This document shows, piece after piece, positions 49,933 to 59,554 of a stretch of 64,000 bases of DNA. A program made the position numbers and the translations under genes. Origin of the DNA: Methanoregula sp. Its GTDB lineage: Archaea > Halobacteriota > Methanomicrobia > Methanomicrobiales > Methanospirillaceae. Position 1 is the first letter of the stretch. Every line of letters begins with the position of its first letter. A model generated the notes under the pieces. It saw only the letters and a list, made by a program, of their open reading frames with translations, did no database searches and was not told where the DNA came from. The stretch is from assembly GCA_028679075.1 (NCBI GenBank), contig JAJRCF010000002.1:62001-126000 (forward strand), given 5' to 3'.

Positions 49933-50276
49933 TCAGACCTATATCATTCATCACGGGATTCGCATCCGTTCTCGTTCTGGTTGGTTTTTTTCCCATCGCG
50001 GCGATCCTGATTGGGTGGTACACACGAAACCGGATTGCCGCAGTCGCAACCGGCGCATTGCTCTTCTCCCTGCTAATGGCCGTGGGCATGATCATAACCA
50101 GGCAGGGTGTGCAGAGCGAAGAGTGGCTCCGTTATGCAGTCTTCTGGCACGCGGGTCTTGTGGTCACCGGGGGCCTTTCCGGTCTTTTCGCTTCGTACGG
50201 GAATCGGCGCGACCTCCTGATCTCTGTGGTATTTGCGATATTCTGGGTTTGCGTGTTCCTATACGGGATCCGGTAA
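49929..50276 (+). CDS. hypothetical membrane protein
   Basis: 115 aa; 4-nt overlap with previous ORF. Confidence 0.65.
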   Translation: MIRPISFITGFASVLVLVGFFPIAAILIGWYTRNRIAAVATGALLFSLLMAVGMIITRQGVQSEEWLRYAVFWHAGLVVTGGLSGLFASYGNRRDLLISVVFAIFWVCVFLYGIR

Positions 50277-50306
50277 AAAATCCTCAAGGCCCTGATACGA
50301 TAAAGG

Positions 50307-50400
50307 TCACCGGCTCTTCTGCGCCGCCACCTCGATCTCGACCTTTGCCCCTTTTGGAAGAAGATCGCTTATGTGTGCTCTCCGGCTCCCCGGACACCGG
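50307..50400 (-). pseudogene. possible RidA-family C-terminal remnant
   Basis: minus-strand reading CPGSRRAHISDLLPKGAKVEIEVAAQKSR* resembles the RidA C-terminus; no intact upstream portion. Confidence 0.35.
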
Positions 50401-50686
50401 TTCCACCATATCCGGCAGAACTGATAGAGGCGATAAGGGCAGTACTAAACCGGGCACGTATGAGGGCCGGATTGCCTGTTTTTGCCGGACCAGAGGTCAT
50501 ATTTCGTGAAAATGAGGGCATGTTTTCCCGGTTTTTATTATTTTTACGTCGGAGAGGGGAGGTCATATGTAGCCACATTTGGAGAGAGGAAAAATAAAGG
50601 GGTGCCCTTGATGGAGGCAGGGCCCGGGAAATGCGTTATTATGGGTTCCACAAGAAATGGCGGCCCTGATAATGCACTGATCCCAC

Positions 50687-51436
50687 TTATCCTGTGACAA
50701 CCACGCTCGCCTTTTCATCGAACGGGTTCTGCCGCATCGCGAGGCTGAACAGGTACGGGTAATGGTTTCGCAGGTACTCCATGTACTTCAGCCACTCGGG
50801 CACCAGCCGGGAATAGACCCGTTCAATGTCGATCTCAAGGTGGGCGAGATCACTCGGAGGCAGGGTGGAGAGATCATCCCTCGCGATCAGCTCCTCCTCA
50901 AGGTGCGTGACCGCGAACATCAGGTCTGTGAACGACTCGTGCTCGAAGACGGTCGGGTTCTCCATGAGACGGAGAAGGAAATCCTCGTTGCTTTTCAGGA
51001 ACTCACGCAGCGCTTCACGGTCAACCTGTGCCGGATCCACTTTGCAGTGCCAGCCGGAGAGACCGGCCTGTGCGGCACGGAACCGGTCAGCGGTCCAGTC
51101 TGCGGGACGGATTGCCAGCTCCTTCTTAAGAGGCATAATGCAGGTATCGGCAGTTGCAAGCCGGGCCATGAGCGGGGTCCCGACCCGGGAGAAGAAGAGC
51201 CCTATCACCATGTTCAGCTTCTCCATCCTCTGCTTTTTCTCGCGGGACTCCAGCAACTGGTCGATGATCAGCGTCACGCAGAGTACCTCAACCGGAATGA
51301 ATGCAAGGTCCCCGAGGAAGTAAATGGCAATGTGATGCAGGTCCTGGAAGATCAGGTAATGGAGCACGGTGAGGAAGATCGCTATAGCAACGAGCGCGAT
51401 ACCCACGAGCACCATCCATCGTGTATCATCCTTCAT
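50687..51436 (-). CDS. hypothetical membrane protein
   Basis: 249 aa; two N-terminal TM helices followed by long helical soluble domain. Confidence 0.75.
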   Translation of the reverse strand: MKDDTRWMVLVGIALVAIAIFLTVLHYLIFQDLHHIAIYFLGDLAFIPVEVLCVTLIIDQLLESREKKQRMEKLNMVIGLFFSRVGTPLMARLATADTCIMPLKKELAIRPADWTADRFRAAQAGLSGWHCKVDPAQVDREALREFLKSNEDFLLRLMENPTVFEHESFTDLMFAVTHLEEELIARDDLSTLPPSDLAHLEIDIERVYSRLVPEWLKYMEYLRNHYPYLFSLAMRQNPFDEKASVVVTG

Positions 51437-51539
51437 GATGTGATATCGGTCACATAACGAGATAAAAAAGCCGGTATGCGCAAGCTCACAACAACAATTG
51501 CGGACTTTCGCTTAAAAGAGAAATAAAAAAAATTCTTAC

Positions 51540-51728
51540 TCAGGCCTTTACAGCCTTGACGCCATCGATCTTGATGTAGCGGCGTTTCAGCTTGTGCTTG
51601 CTGCCGATGACGGCAAAGGTGCGTTCCTCGGCCTGCTTCTCGTTGGGTGCCTCGATCACTTTCGTGTAGGGCATCCAGTCCTCGCCCATAAGGAACGAGC
51701 CTTTCACTTCAAACTTCTGTTCTGCCAT
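51540..51728 (-). CDS. rpl18a: 50S ribosomal protein L18Ae (LX)
   Basis: 62 aa; KFEVKGSFLMGEDWMPYTKVIEAPNEKQAEERTFAVIGSKHKLKRRYIKI. Confidence 0.9.
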   Translation of the reverse strand: MAEQKFEVKGSFLMGEDWMPYTKVIEAPNEKQAEERTFAVIGSKHKLKRRYIKIDGVKAVKA

Positions 51729-51735
51729 AGTTCAT

Positions 51736-52398
51736 TCACTCCAGAAAACCAAATACGTCCTCAATCCTGCCCAGTTCAAACCCGCTTGTGGCATTGCCCG
51801 CGAGATACCCCTTCTCGTTCACGAGAAGTCCGGTACCCACGAGGCCGGTACCCATGTTGATCGAGCCCGTGCCGACCGGGACCTTCGCGACCGCTTCGAT
51901 CCGTGCGATCTGCTGGTCGGTCGCCCGCGGGTGCACGATCACGCCCTTGTTCGTTGCAACGCCTGCCATGCCGACGGTTTTGACACCGCCGAGCACGAGG
52001 GTAATGACCTCAACGCCAAGGAACTCGCCGATCGCATGCATCAGGTCGACCGGCATGTCGGGGTGGACTGCGGCAAAGGTATCGTTTGCCATGATCACGT
52101 TGCCCGCGGCATTCATTGACTCATTCAGGAGCAGCACTTCGCGGTGCTTCTCCAGTTTACTGACTTCCTCTTCGGTGGCGAGGCCGGATACCACAATCCC
52201 CCGACTGTTACCGGCAACGAGCGACCCGACGATGGCGCTCCCCTGGATCGTGGTCTCTACCAGCTCCACCTGGAGAGCTGCTTTCACTGCCGCTTTAAAC
52301 TCCTCCGTGGATTCCGGAGGGATGATGGCGATGTCCCCGATCACCCGGGCAAAAACCCCGATGTTCGGATCGCCGTCAAACGTGATCGTCCTTTCCAT
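51736..52398 (-). CDS. eif6: translation initiation factor IF-6
   Basis: 220 aa from [31 protein letters not shown]. Confidence 0.95.
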   Translation of the reverse strand: MERTITFDGDPNIGVFARVIGDIAIIPPESTEEFKAAVKAALQVELVETTIQGSAIVGSLVAGNSRGIVVSGLATEEEVSKLEKHREVLLLNESMNAAGNVIMANDTFAAVHPDMPVDLMHAIGEFLGVEVITLVLGGVKTVGMAGVATNKGVIVHPRATDQQIARIEAVAKVPVGTGSINMGTGLVGTGLLVNEKGYLAGNATSGFELGRIEDVFGFLE

Positions 52399-52399
52399 C

Positions 52400-52666
52400 T
52401 TACGATTCCGGTGCAAGTTCTGCCTGAACCTGCCCGTCCTCCAGCTTCATGGCACGGACCCGGATCTTTGATGGCGGCTTTGAGCTGCCACGGCTCCATA
52501 CCTTCTCGTTGATGCCCTGGTCGAGCTTGACATCTTCGCTCTTCATGTGCTTGGCCAGGTACTTCCTGATATCCTTGATTGCCCCATTGCTCCGCTTCCA
52601 GCGGGGCATGCGGCGTGCATCCCTGAGGGGGATGACATAGACGTGCTCTTCCATCTTCTCAGCCAT
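52400..52666 (-). CDS. rpl31e: 50S ribosomal protein L31e
   Basis: 88 aa; [32 protein letters not shown]. Confidence 0.95.
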   Translation of the reverse strand: MAEKMEEHVYVIPLRDARRMPRWKRSNGAIKDIRKYLAKHMKSEDVKLDQGINEKVWSRGSSKPPSKIRVRAMKLEDGQVQAELAPES

Positions 52667-52669
52667 TGT

Positions 52670-52822
52670 CTACACCTTCAGCGTGCTCTTGCGCCAGTTG
52701 CGCCTTTTCGGGTGCGCAACTACAGCTCGTTTGGTCCTGACCATCACCCACTGGGGCACGCGCCGGTTCTGGTCGCATGCCTTTGCAAGCCGGATTTTCC
52801 TGCCTTTGCTTAGTTTGCTCAT
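52670..52822 (-). CDS. rpl39e: 50S ribosomal protein L39e
   Basis: 50 aa [50 protein letters not shown]; below ORF track cutoff. Confidence 0.93.
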   Translation of the reverse strand: MSKLSKGRKIRLAKACDQNRRVPQWVMVRTKRAVVAHPKRRNWRKSTLKV

Positions 52823-52836
52823 CTTGAATTCTCCTG

Positions 52837-53427
52837 TTAATTATCTTTCCTGCCCACCACGAGCGACTGGTCGTGGTGTTCTGGGAACACGGAGGCGGGA
52901 TCGAGCCCGCGGGCCCGGAATGCCTCCCGGATCTCTGTCTCGTAATCGCCGTTTGGGATCGTACCGGTTTCCCCGTATTCCACGATAAGAAACCGGTCCA
53001 CCAGACGGTCGACTTCGGGCCTGACATAGCCAAGCAGGGGCCGCACGTACGAGCACCCTGTCCGGTTACCCAGGCTCTGGACCGCTGCACGGGAGAGCAT
53101 CGGGACCCGGTCATTAAACCGTGTGCCGTCCCCGACCACGTTATACTCTCCTGCGAGCGATTCCACGGCCGACTGGTGCACGCGGTTGATGGCATCGTTC
53201 GGATACCCCTTCTCTATGACCAGGTCGACCATTTCGTTCAGCAATCCTTTCTCGAATACTCGTTTTCTTATGGGATATCCCAGCACTTTTGCCGCAGCCT
53301 CAACCGAGGGGATTAGGCGGTCCGGGTCGAACACGAACGTGTTGAGTTCGACCTGGTAATACGTACCCAGCATGATTGCTGCAAGGGAACTGTCCTTACC
53401 GCCGCTGTACAGCACTCCGGCTTTCAT
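52837..53427 (-). CDS. PP-loop ATPase-like (alpha hydrolase/N-type ATP pyrophosphatase) protein
   Basis: 196 aa; [16 protein letters not shown]. Confidence 0.85.
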   Translation of the reverse strand: MKAGVLYSGGKDSSLAAIMLGTYYQVELNTFVFDPDRLIPSVEAAAKVLGYPIRKRVFEKGLLNEMVDLVIEKGYPNDAINRVHQSAVESLAGEYNVVGDGTRFNDRVPMLSRAAVQSLGNRTGCSYVRPLLGYVRPEVDRLVDRFLIVEYGETGTIPNGDYETEIREAFRARGLDPASVFPEHHDQSLVVGRKDN

Positions 53428-53765
53428 TATTTCCTTGTTATGGAGTAATCCCGCTTGGCAGGCGCGAGCTGCCTGAGCAGCTCCTTGAACTGTGCATCGG
53501 TAATCTTCTTCTGCAGCCGTCCGCTCTGTGCGAGCTGGATGAGCTGCTGTTCGACCGCACCGGCGAATTCCGGCTTGGTGAGCTTGATGGTATTCAGGCG
53601 TTCCCGTGCATCCGGCTCGAGAATCTGCATGAGTATCATCTGGATCTGAGACTTCTGACGCTGCTGGCGTTCGAGCTCTTCCTGCATAGCTTCCTGATTG
53701 CCAGCCTGCTGCTGCAGCTGCGCCATCCTGCGTTTGCGGAGTTCGTTAAGCTCGTCGTCTCCCAT
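53427..53765 (-). CDS. PDCD5-family DNA-binding protein
   Basis: 112 aa; [34 protein letters not shown]. Confidence 0.93.
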   Translation of the reverse strand: MGDDELNELRKRRMAQLQQQAGNQEAMQEELERQQRQKSQIQMILMQILEPDARERLNTIKLTKPEFAGAVEQQLIQLAQSGRLQKKITDAQFKELLRQLAPAKRDYSITRK

Positions 53766-53774
53766 AAGTACACC

Positions 53775-54365
53775 TCACTGGGGTGCTTCAGTCTTCTCGG
53801 CTTTCTTCTTTGCCGGCTTCTTCTCAGCCTTGGCCCCGTCAGCACCTTCGGCTGCCGGTTCCTTGGCACCGCCCTTCTTCTTGCCCTTGCCGTCGGCCTT
53901 CTTGGGCTCTTCGACAACCGGCTTGACACGTTTCGGGACGGGTGCTGGCGGGTTCTTCTTCACTTCCTGTGCGAATGCATCGAGGAAGGCCATACCTGCA
54001 GGAGATACTTTCCGGCCGGTCTTGTCGTGAATGATAAGACCTGCTGCTTCAAGCTGCTGGACAGACTTGCGCAGGACCGAGCCTGAACCCTTGCGGAACG
54101 CATTGGGCCTTGAGCCGCGGTTCTTGTTACCACCGTAAAAGCTTCGCATCCTCTCGACACCGATCGGGCCGTCGACATAGACGCGTCTCAACACTGCTGC
54201 TACCCGTATGAACCACCAGTCGGGATCTTCCGGCGGCATCTCTTTGTGCACACCGGTCTTTGCGAAGGCTGCCCAGGCGGGAGGAGTGATCTCCTTCTTC
54301 TTCTTGAGCTCCTCGGCGACCCTCCGGATGATGTGGTCAGCGGGGACATCGTATACTGTTGTCAT
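53775..54365 (-). CDS. rps19e: 30S ribosomal protein S19e with charged C-terminal extension
   Basis: 196 aa; VYDVPADHIIRRVAEELKKKKEITPPAWAAFAKTGVHKEMPPEDPDWWFIRVAAVLRRVY. Confidence 0.94.
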   Translation of the reverse strand: MTTVYDVPADHIIRRVAEELKKKKEITPPAWAAFAKTGVHKEMPPEDPDWWFIRVAAVLRRVYVDGPIGVERMRSFYGGNKNRGSRPNAFRKGSGSVLRKSVQQLEAAGLIIHDKTGRKVSPAGMAFLDAFAQEVKKNPPAPVPKRVKPVVEEPKKADGKGKKKGGAKEPAAEGADGAKAEKKPAKKKAEKTEAPQ

Positions 54366-54389
54366 CTACTACCTCACTGTTGAATAATG

Positions 54390-54411
54390 AAATAACAGTC
54401 TTATGTTATTT
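54390..54411. promoter_or_regulatory. perfect palindrome AAATAACA-N6-TGTTATTT between TATA-like box and rps19e start
   Basis: AAATAACAGTCTTATGTTATTT; minus-strand TATA-like GTATAAGAA lies about 13-20 nt upstream (54424-54432). Confidence 0.4.
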
Positions 54412-54592
54412 GTGAGGAAGGTTCTTATACGTTTCCAAGGTCAGAGGCCCCGACGGATCAGGGAAAAAGGCTGAGGTCTCATGGTGATTGCCCCGGTTGA
54501 ACGTAAAAGTCATCGGAAATCAGTTGTACGCCTGCCCGTCACAACGAGCCGTTATCACGAAGGGTAGTCCGGGAGCGAAGCCCCGGGAGTAC

Positions 54593-55012
54593 TCACTTCT
54601 TTGCCCGACTCATTGTACCAATTCGCCGTGGCTTTGAAGGCTTCGATTCCTTTGCAGTGTCTTTTACAGGAGCCTTCCCCGGAGGTCCTGCCATGGATTT
54701 GACGGCGGCCCGGGCGGTTGCCTTTGCCGTGACTTTCGCAGGGGCTTTCACGGGTGTTGCCGGGCCCCCCTGGACCGGGCCCTTGCCCGCGAGCACCAGG
54801 GTCCGGCCACGGACTTCAACGAGCCGGGCCTTTGCCTGCGCCGCAATCGCCTCCGGGTCGACCTCGGTGTTCTGGAGCCACTTGACCTTGATCAGTTTGC
54901 GCTTCTTGAGCTGGGATACGATCTCATCGATCATCGTTCCCGTGCACCCCTGTTTCCCGATCCAGACGGTCGGTTTGAGGTCCTGCATTGAGTTATTGTT
55001 CGGTTCCGGCAT
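54593..55012 (-). CDS. YhbY/CRM-domain RNA-binding protein with low-complexity tail
   Basis: 139 aa; 'PTVWIGKQGCTGTMIDEIVSQLKKRKLIKVKWL'. Confidence 0.85.
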   Translation of the reverse strand: MPEPNNNSMQDLKPTVWIGKQGCTGTMIDEIVSQLKKRKLIKVKWLQNTEVDPEAIAAQAKARLVEVRGRTLVLAGKGPVQGGPATPVKAPAKVTAKATARAAVKSMAGPPGKAPVKDTAKESKPSKPRRIGTMSRAKK

Positions 55013-55322
55013 CCGGTCTCACCACACGGTATCGTGTCTTCTTGTTGCAGGAGCCACAGGTGACCACGACATTGCCCCGGTGCACCCGCACCCGCATATT
55101 GCTGCCCGGGACGAGGAACGCATAGCAGTGGTGGCAGTACTGGCGGCGGAGGTCGCGGTCAATCCGGACCCGCTGGCGCATCGCGATCTTCCGGGCGAGT
55201 CCAACATAATGGTTGCTCCGTTCCGGGTGTGCCGCGAATGCCTGCCGTGCCTGCTCGAACAGCACACTGATACGTTCCCGGGCAATCTTCTTTGTCGCCG
55301 GGTTTTTGGATTTCCCTTTCAT
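54993..55322 (-). CDS. rnp4: ribonuclease P protein component 4 (Rpp21/Rpr2)
   Basis: 109 aa; ARKIAMRQRVRIDRDLRRQYCHHCYAFLVPGSNMRVR...CGSCNKKTRY. Confidence 0.9.
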   Translation of the reverse strand: MKGKSKNPATKKIARERISVLFEQARQAFAAHPERSNHYVGLARKIAMRQRVRIDRDLRRQYCHHCYAFLVPGSNMRVRVHRGNVVVTCGSCNKKTRYRVVRPDAGTEQ

Positions 55323-55441
55323 GGTCCCTGTACCGGCTCCCGGTTCTGGTATACTATCGGCGTCTTGGATAATAATCTTCAGGGTCGCCGGGAACCCGGC
55401 ATGATGCTGCAACGCGGTGCAATGAAAAAATGCCGGGGGAT

Positions 55442-56047
55442 TTATTTCCGGACCCGGACGTTCCTTCCCACGATCTCAAGCCGGTCTTCGCAGAAGAGAC
55501 GGATCGCTTCGGGAAACGCGATATGTTCCTGCTCAAGGATGCGGTCGGCAAGGTCGTCCTCGTCGTCGTCGTCCATGACCGGGACACACTTCTGGAGGAT
55601 GATAGGTCCCCCGTCAAGACTGTCGTCCACGAAGTGTACCGTGCACCCCGCAACTTTCACGCCATGGAGCACGGCCTGCCGCTGGGCATGGAGGCCGGTG
55701 AAACTCGGGAGGAGGGCGGGGTGGATATTCACCATCTTCCCGGGGAATGCCTGTACAACCCCGGACCCGAGGATGCGCATGTAGCCGGCAAGGACATAGA
55801 GGTCGGCACGGGCTTCCTCCATTGCTGCAAGCAGAGCCTGTTCATACGCCTCCCGCGTTGGGAACGATGCGAAATTTATGATTCTTACCGGGATACCTGC
55901 CTTCCCTGCCCGCTCGATCGCATATGCCTTCGGGTTGTCCGTTATGAGCGCCACACAGGTTGCGGGAATCTTTCCAGCAGCGATCGCATCGATCACCGCC
56001 TGGAAGTTTGAGCCCCGGCCGGATGCCAGCACCGCGATCCGTTTCAT
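55442..56047 (-). CDS. purN: phosphoribosylglycinamide formyltransferase
   Basis: 201 aa; IAVLASGRGSNFQAVIDAI, HPALLPSFTGLHAQRQAVLHGVKVAGCTVHFVD. Confidence 0.95.
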   Translation of the reverse strand: MKRIAVLASGRGSNFQAVIDAIAAGKIPATCVALITDNPKAYAIERAGKAGIPVRIINFASFPTREAYEQALLAAMEEARADLYVLAGYMRILGSGVVQAFPGKMVNIHPALLPSFTGLHAQRQAVLHGVKVAGCTVHFVDDSLDGGPIILQKCVPVMDDDDEDDLADRILEQEHIAFPEAIRLFCEDRLEIVGRNVRVRK

Positions 56048-57351
56048 AATGACTTCTCCTCGGTGGATCCATTATCCGCTGACTTTTTGCCGTTCCCGTG
56101 GACCGCGTGGACGAGCACCTTCACTTTCACGATCCGGCGGCCATGCATCTGCATGACCGAGAGCGTGATATTCTGCTCCGGCAGCTCGGCTTTCTCCCCG
56201 GGGTGGAGGGGAATGTGGCCGAGCCGGTCAATGAGCAGCCCCCCGAGGGTATCATAGGACTCGTCCTCAGGAAGACTGATCTCCATCCGCTCGTTCGCGT
56301 CCTCAATCCACATCTGCGCATCGACAACAAAGACGCCCGGCGCAATCTCCTGCACATCCGGCTCTTCCTTGTCGTACTCATCCATGATATCCCCGACCAG
56401 TTCCTCGAGGATGTCCTCGACGGTCACGATCCCGACGAAACTGCTGTACTCGTCAATGACCACTGCCATCTGGACACGGTGGACCTGCAGCTCCTTTAGC
56501 AGGTCGTCGATCTTCTTGGTCTCGGGGACAAAGATGGGATCATACATCACTTCGCTGATGTTTGCATTATTCCGCCGCGATACCATGGCGGCAAAGACAT
56601 CCTTGACATTCAGGATGCCGATGATGTTGTCGATCCGGTCGTGGTACACCGGTATGCGGGAGAATCCGGTCTCATTGAAGATCCGGATCGCGTTATCGAA
56701 CGTCACCGTATCTTCTATCAGGATCACGTCCACCCTTGGCGTCATGATCTCACGGGCAGTCGTGTCACCAAACTCGAGAACCGAGTAGAGCATGTCCTGC
56801 TCGTTCTGCTCGATGGTGCCTTCCTCCTTACCGACATCGATCCACTCCTTGATCTCCTCTTCGGTAACAGAAGGTTCCGCTGCGTCCTTCCCAAGTCCGA
56901 GTTTCGGGCTCACGCGCTCAACGAGCCAGATGGCAGGGGCGAATACTTTGGAGAGGAAGAGGATGATCGGGGCTACCGTAAGGGCAAACGAGTCAGGGGC
57001 GCGGGTCGCATAGATCTTCGGCCCGATCTCACCGAATACCAGGAGGATAATGACAACAACCCCGGTCGCTATGCCGACCCCGATGTCACCGAACCACTGG
57101 ATGGCGATCGCGGTTGCGAGCGATGCGGCGGAGATATTGACGATATTGTTCCCGATGAGGATCGTTGTAAGGAGATGTTCGGGGGATTCCTTGAGAGCCA
57201 CAAGGGCATGGGATCCGACCCGGTTCTCATTATCGAGCGTCCTTACCCTCGCGCGGGTCATTGAGATGAGAGCGACTTCCGAACTGGAAAAAAACGCAGA
57301 AAGGATGACGCAGATGATGAAAAGAAAGATTTCAAGTGCGTTTTCTATCAT
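56044..57351 (-). CDS. hemolysin/CNNM-family transporter with CBS domains
   Basis: 435 aa; DUF21 TM domain, paired CBS, CorC/HlyC C-terminus. Confidence 0.93.
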   Translation of the reverse strand: MIENALEIFLFIICVILSAFFSSSEVALISMTRARVRTLDNENRVGSHALVALKESPEHLLTTILIGNNIVNISAASLATAIAIQWFGDIGVGIATGVVVIILLVFGEIGPKIYATRAPDSFALTVAPIILFLSKVFAPAIWLVERVSPKLGLGKDAAEPSVTEEEIKEWIDVGKEEGTIEQNEQDMLYSVLEFGDTTAREIMTPRVDVILIEDTVTFDNAIRIFNETGFSRIPVYHDRIDNIIGILNVKDVFAAMVSRRNNANISEVMYDPIFVPETKKIDDLLKELQVHRVQMAVVIDEYSSFVGIVTVEDILEELVGDIMDEYDKEEPDVQEIAPGVFVVDAQMWIEDANERMEISLPEDESYDTLGGLLIDRLGHIPLHPGEKAELPEQNITLSVMQMHGRRIVKVKVLVHAVHGNGKKSADNGSTEEKSL

Positions 57352-57439
57352 TGTGTTTCACAACGTGCGGGTGCACGATATACGACTTCGCCTGAAAGTG
57401 TACCAGTATATTCGGGAGCGAATTTAATAAAACCAGCGA

Positions 57440-58261
57440 TTAGTCCATACAGCTGTGCATAAAGGCGCAGTCCTGTGCAAGCAGGGCGATCTTCTCCCCG
57501 GACGACCAGGGCCGGCCGAAGTTCAGGTCCTCGATCTCGAGCGTGAGACTGCCATTATACCCATTGTCCCGCAATGATCCCATGACCTTTGCCATGACGG
57601 GGCTTTTTGCGAGCGGCAGGTGCAGTGTCTTTCCCTCGGCCCTGCTGATGTGCACGTTTACAAGCCGGTCATGGCAGAGCTCGATATACCGGATCGGCTC
57701 CTCCTCCGATTTCGAGAGGGCGTGGGACACGTCGAGCGTGAAGAAGAGCCAGGGTTCGTTATCGAGAAGCTCCCGCATCCGTTCGGGCGATGAGAGCAGC
57801 GAGTTGACCTTCGGCTCCATGTTCTCCATACAGACCCGGATTGAGTCCCGCATCGCCGCCTCCCGGAGGACGCTGATGTAATGACTGAACCGGGAGAAAT
57901 CCGCCTCGCCCGGGGGGCGTTTTGCGGTCCTCCGTCCCGGGTGGACCGTGAATACCCCGGCACCCATCTGCCCGGCAATCTCAAGCGACCTGACCGCATA
58001 TTCGACCGAGACCTCGGCCACATCCGGGTTGATGGAACACGGGTTGAGGTCGAGGATGGGGGCATGCACGGTGAAGGTCACGAGTTCCGGGTGCTGCTTC
58101 CGGCAGGCAATCACCTCGTCCACCGGCATGTCCCGGAGCCAGAAATGGGGAGTCTCCAGCCAGAACTCGATCCCGTTGAGACCGGACCGGGAGACAAACG
58201 AGAAGATCTCGGGCAGGGTGTACTCGTGGAAGAACATGCTCGCTACGGAGAACGACACCAT
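57440..58261 (-). CDS. sugar phosphate isomerase/epimerase (AP endonuclease family 2-like TIM barrel)
   Basis: 273 aa; 'NGIEFWLETPHFWL', 'FTVHPGRR', 'LTLEIEDLNFG'. Confidence 0.85.
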   Translation of the reverse strand: MVSFSVASMFFHEYTLPEIFSFVSRSGLNGIEFWLETPHFWLRDMPVDEVIACRKQHPELVTFTVHAPILDLNPCSINPDVAEVSVEYAVRSLEIAGQMGAGVFTVHPGRRTAKRPPGEADFSRFSHYISVLREAAMRDSIRVCMENMEPKVNSLLSSPERMRELLDNEPWLFFTLDVSHALSKSEEEPIRYIELCHDRLVNVHISRAEGKTLHLPLAKSPVMAKVMGSLRDNGYNGSLTLEIEDLNFGRPWSSGEKIALLAQDCAFMHSCMD

Positions 58262-58303
58262 GGTAGTACTATTTGATATGCGGTTTTAGCCTAATAGTTG
58301 TTG

Positions 58304-59554
58304 ATGGACTGGTTCAATACCCCGGATGAACCTCCCGCCGTAACGAATGCGCCTCTGCTGGTCTCGGAGCTCTCGGCAATCATTGCCGGGCTCCTCGACG
58401 ACCCGCGACTGCAGGACATCCGGGTCCGGGGCGAGGTAACGAACTACAAGCACCATGGCCGGGGACACCGGTACTTCTCGCTCTCTGAAAAAGGTGGCGG
58501 CTCAACCGCAGCAGTGATCAAGTGCGTGATGTGGCGGTCGGATGCGGACCGGCTCGCGTTCACCCCGGCCGAGGGGATGGAGGTGGTGGTCTCCGGGTCG
58601 GTGGTCGTGTATGCCCCTCACGGCGCCTACCAGATGCAGGTCCGGGCAATAGAGAAGGCCGGCCTTGGCGAAAAATACCTGCTCGTCGAGCAGTGGAAGA
58701 AGGAACTCTCTGCTCTTGGCCTGTTTGCCGCTGAACGGAAACGGCCGCTCCCCGCATTTCCCGCCCGGGTCGGGGTCGTCACGTCCGAGACCGGCGCCGT
58801 GATCCATGATATCCGGAACGTCATCGGGCGGAGATTTCCGGTGGAGATCATCATCTCGCCAACGGCCGTTCAGGGAGAGGGGGCACATACGGAGATTGCC
58901 GGAGCAATCCGCCGCCTCACCGGGCTGATGGATGTCGTGATCGTTGCCCGGGGCGGGGGAAGCTTTGAGGACCTCTTCCCGTTCAATCACCCGGACGTGG
59001 TGAAAGCGATCGCAGCCTGCCCGGTACCGGTCGTCAGTGCCATTGGCCACGAAGTGGATGTAACACTCGCCGATCTTGCAGCGGATGTCCGGGCACCGAC
59101 CCCCTCCGCGGCTGCCGAACTGGTCGTGCCGGACCGGAATACCCTCTCCCTGCAGCTGCAGGAACTGAAAGTACAGATGAGCTCATCCCTGTTCGGGAGG
59201 GTTGTATGGGCAAAGGAAGAAGTTACCGGCCTCCGTGACCGGCTCCGGCCCCAGCGGTTCCTCCGGAAACTGGATGAGCGGAAGACCGGTGTGGCCGATA
59301 TCGCAGACCGGCTCGAACGGGGACTTGTTACCCGGCTCGAACGCGAGCGCCTCCTCCTCGCGGAAATGCGGACGGCACTCGCCGGGAGGAGCCCCCGTGC
59401 ACTCCTTGCCCGGGGATACTGCGTTGCGGAGAAAGACGGGGCCGTGATCCGGGGCGTGGGGGCCATCGCGCCGGGCGATCGCATGAAAATCCGGTTTTAT
59501 GACGGGAGCAGTCTCGTGAACGTGGAGCGGGTGGACCATGACGGAAACATATGA
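58304..59554 (+). CDS. xseA: exodeoxyribonuclease VII large subunit
   Basis: OB-fold 'DIRVRGEVTNYKHHGRGHRYFSL'; VGVVTSETGAVIHDI; IVARGGGSFEDLFPFNHP; AIGHEVDVTLADLAADVRAPTPSAAAE. Confidence 0.95.
   Translation: MDWFNTPDEPPAVTNAPLLVSELSAIIAGLLDDPRLQDIRVRGEVTNYKHHGRGHRYFSLSEKGGGSTAAVIKCVMWRSDADRLAFTPAEGMEVVVSGSVVVYAPHGAYQMQVRAIEKAGLGEKYLLVEQWKKELSALGLFAAERKRPLPAFPARVGVVTSETGAVIHDIRNVIGRRFPVEIIISPTAVQGEGAHTEIAGAIRRLTGLMDVVIVARGGGSFEDLFPFNHPDVVKAIAACPVPVVSAIGHEVDVTLADLAADVRAPTPSAAAELVVPDRNTLSLQLQELKVQMSSSLFGRVVWAKEEVTGLRDRLRPQRFLRKLDERKTGVADIADRLERGLVTRLERERLLLAEMRTALAGRSPRALLARGYCVAEKDGAVIRGVGAIAPGDRMKIRFYDGSSLVNVERVDHDGNI

Noticed and set aside
54420-54592. C/D-box guide RNA between rps19e and yhbY (minus-strand CTGA-TTTC-CGATGA)
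   Set aside because: Only a D'/C'-like pair is seen; the flanking C and D boxes are poor and the spacing is too long for archaeal sRNAs.
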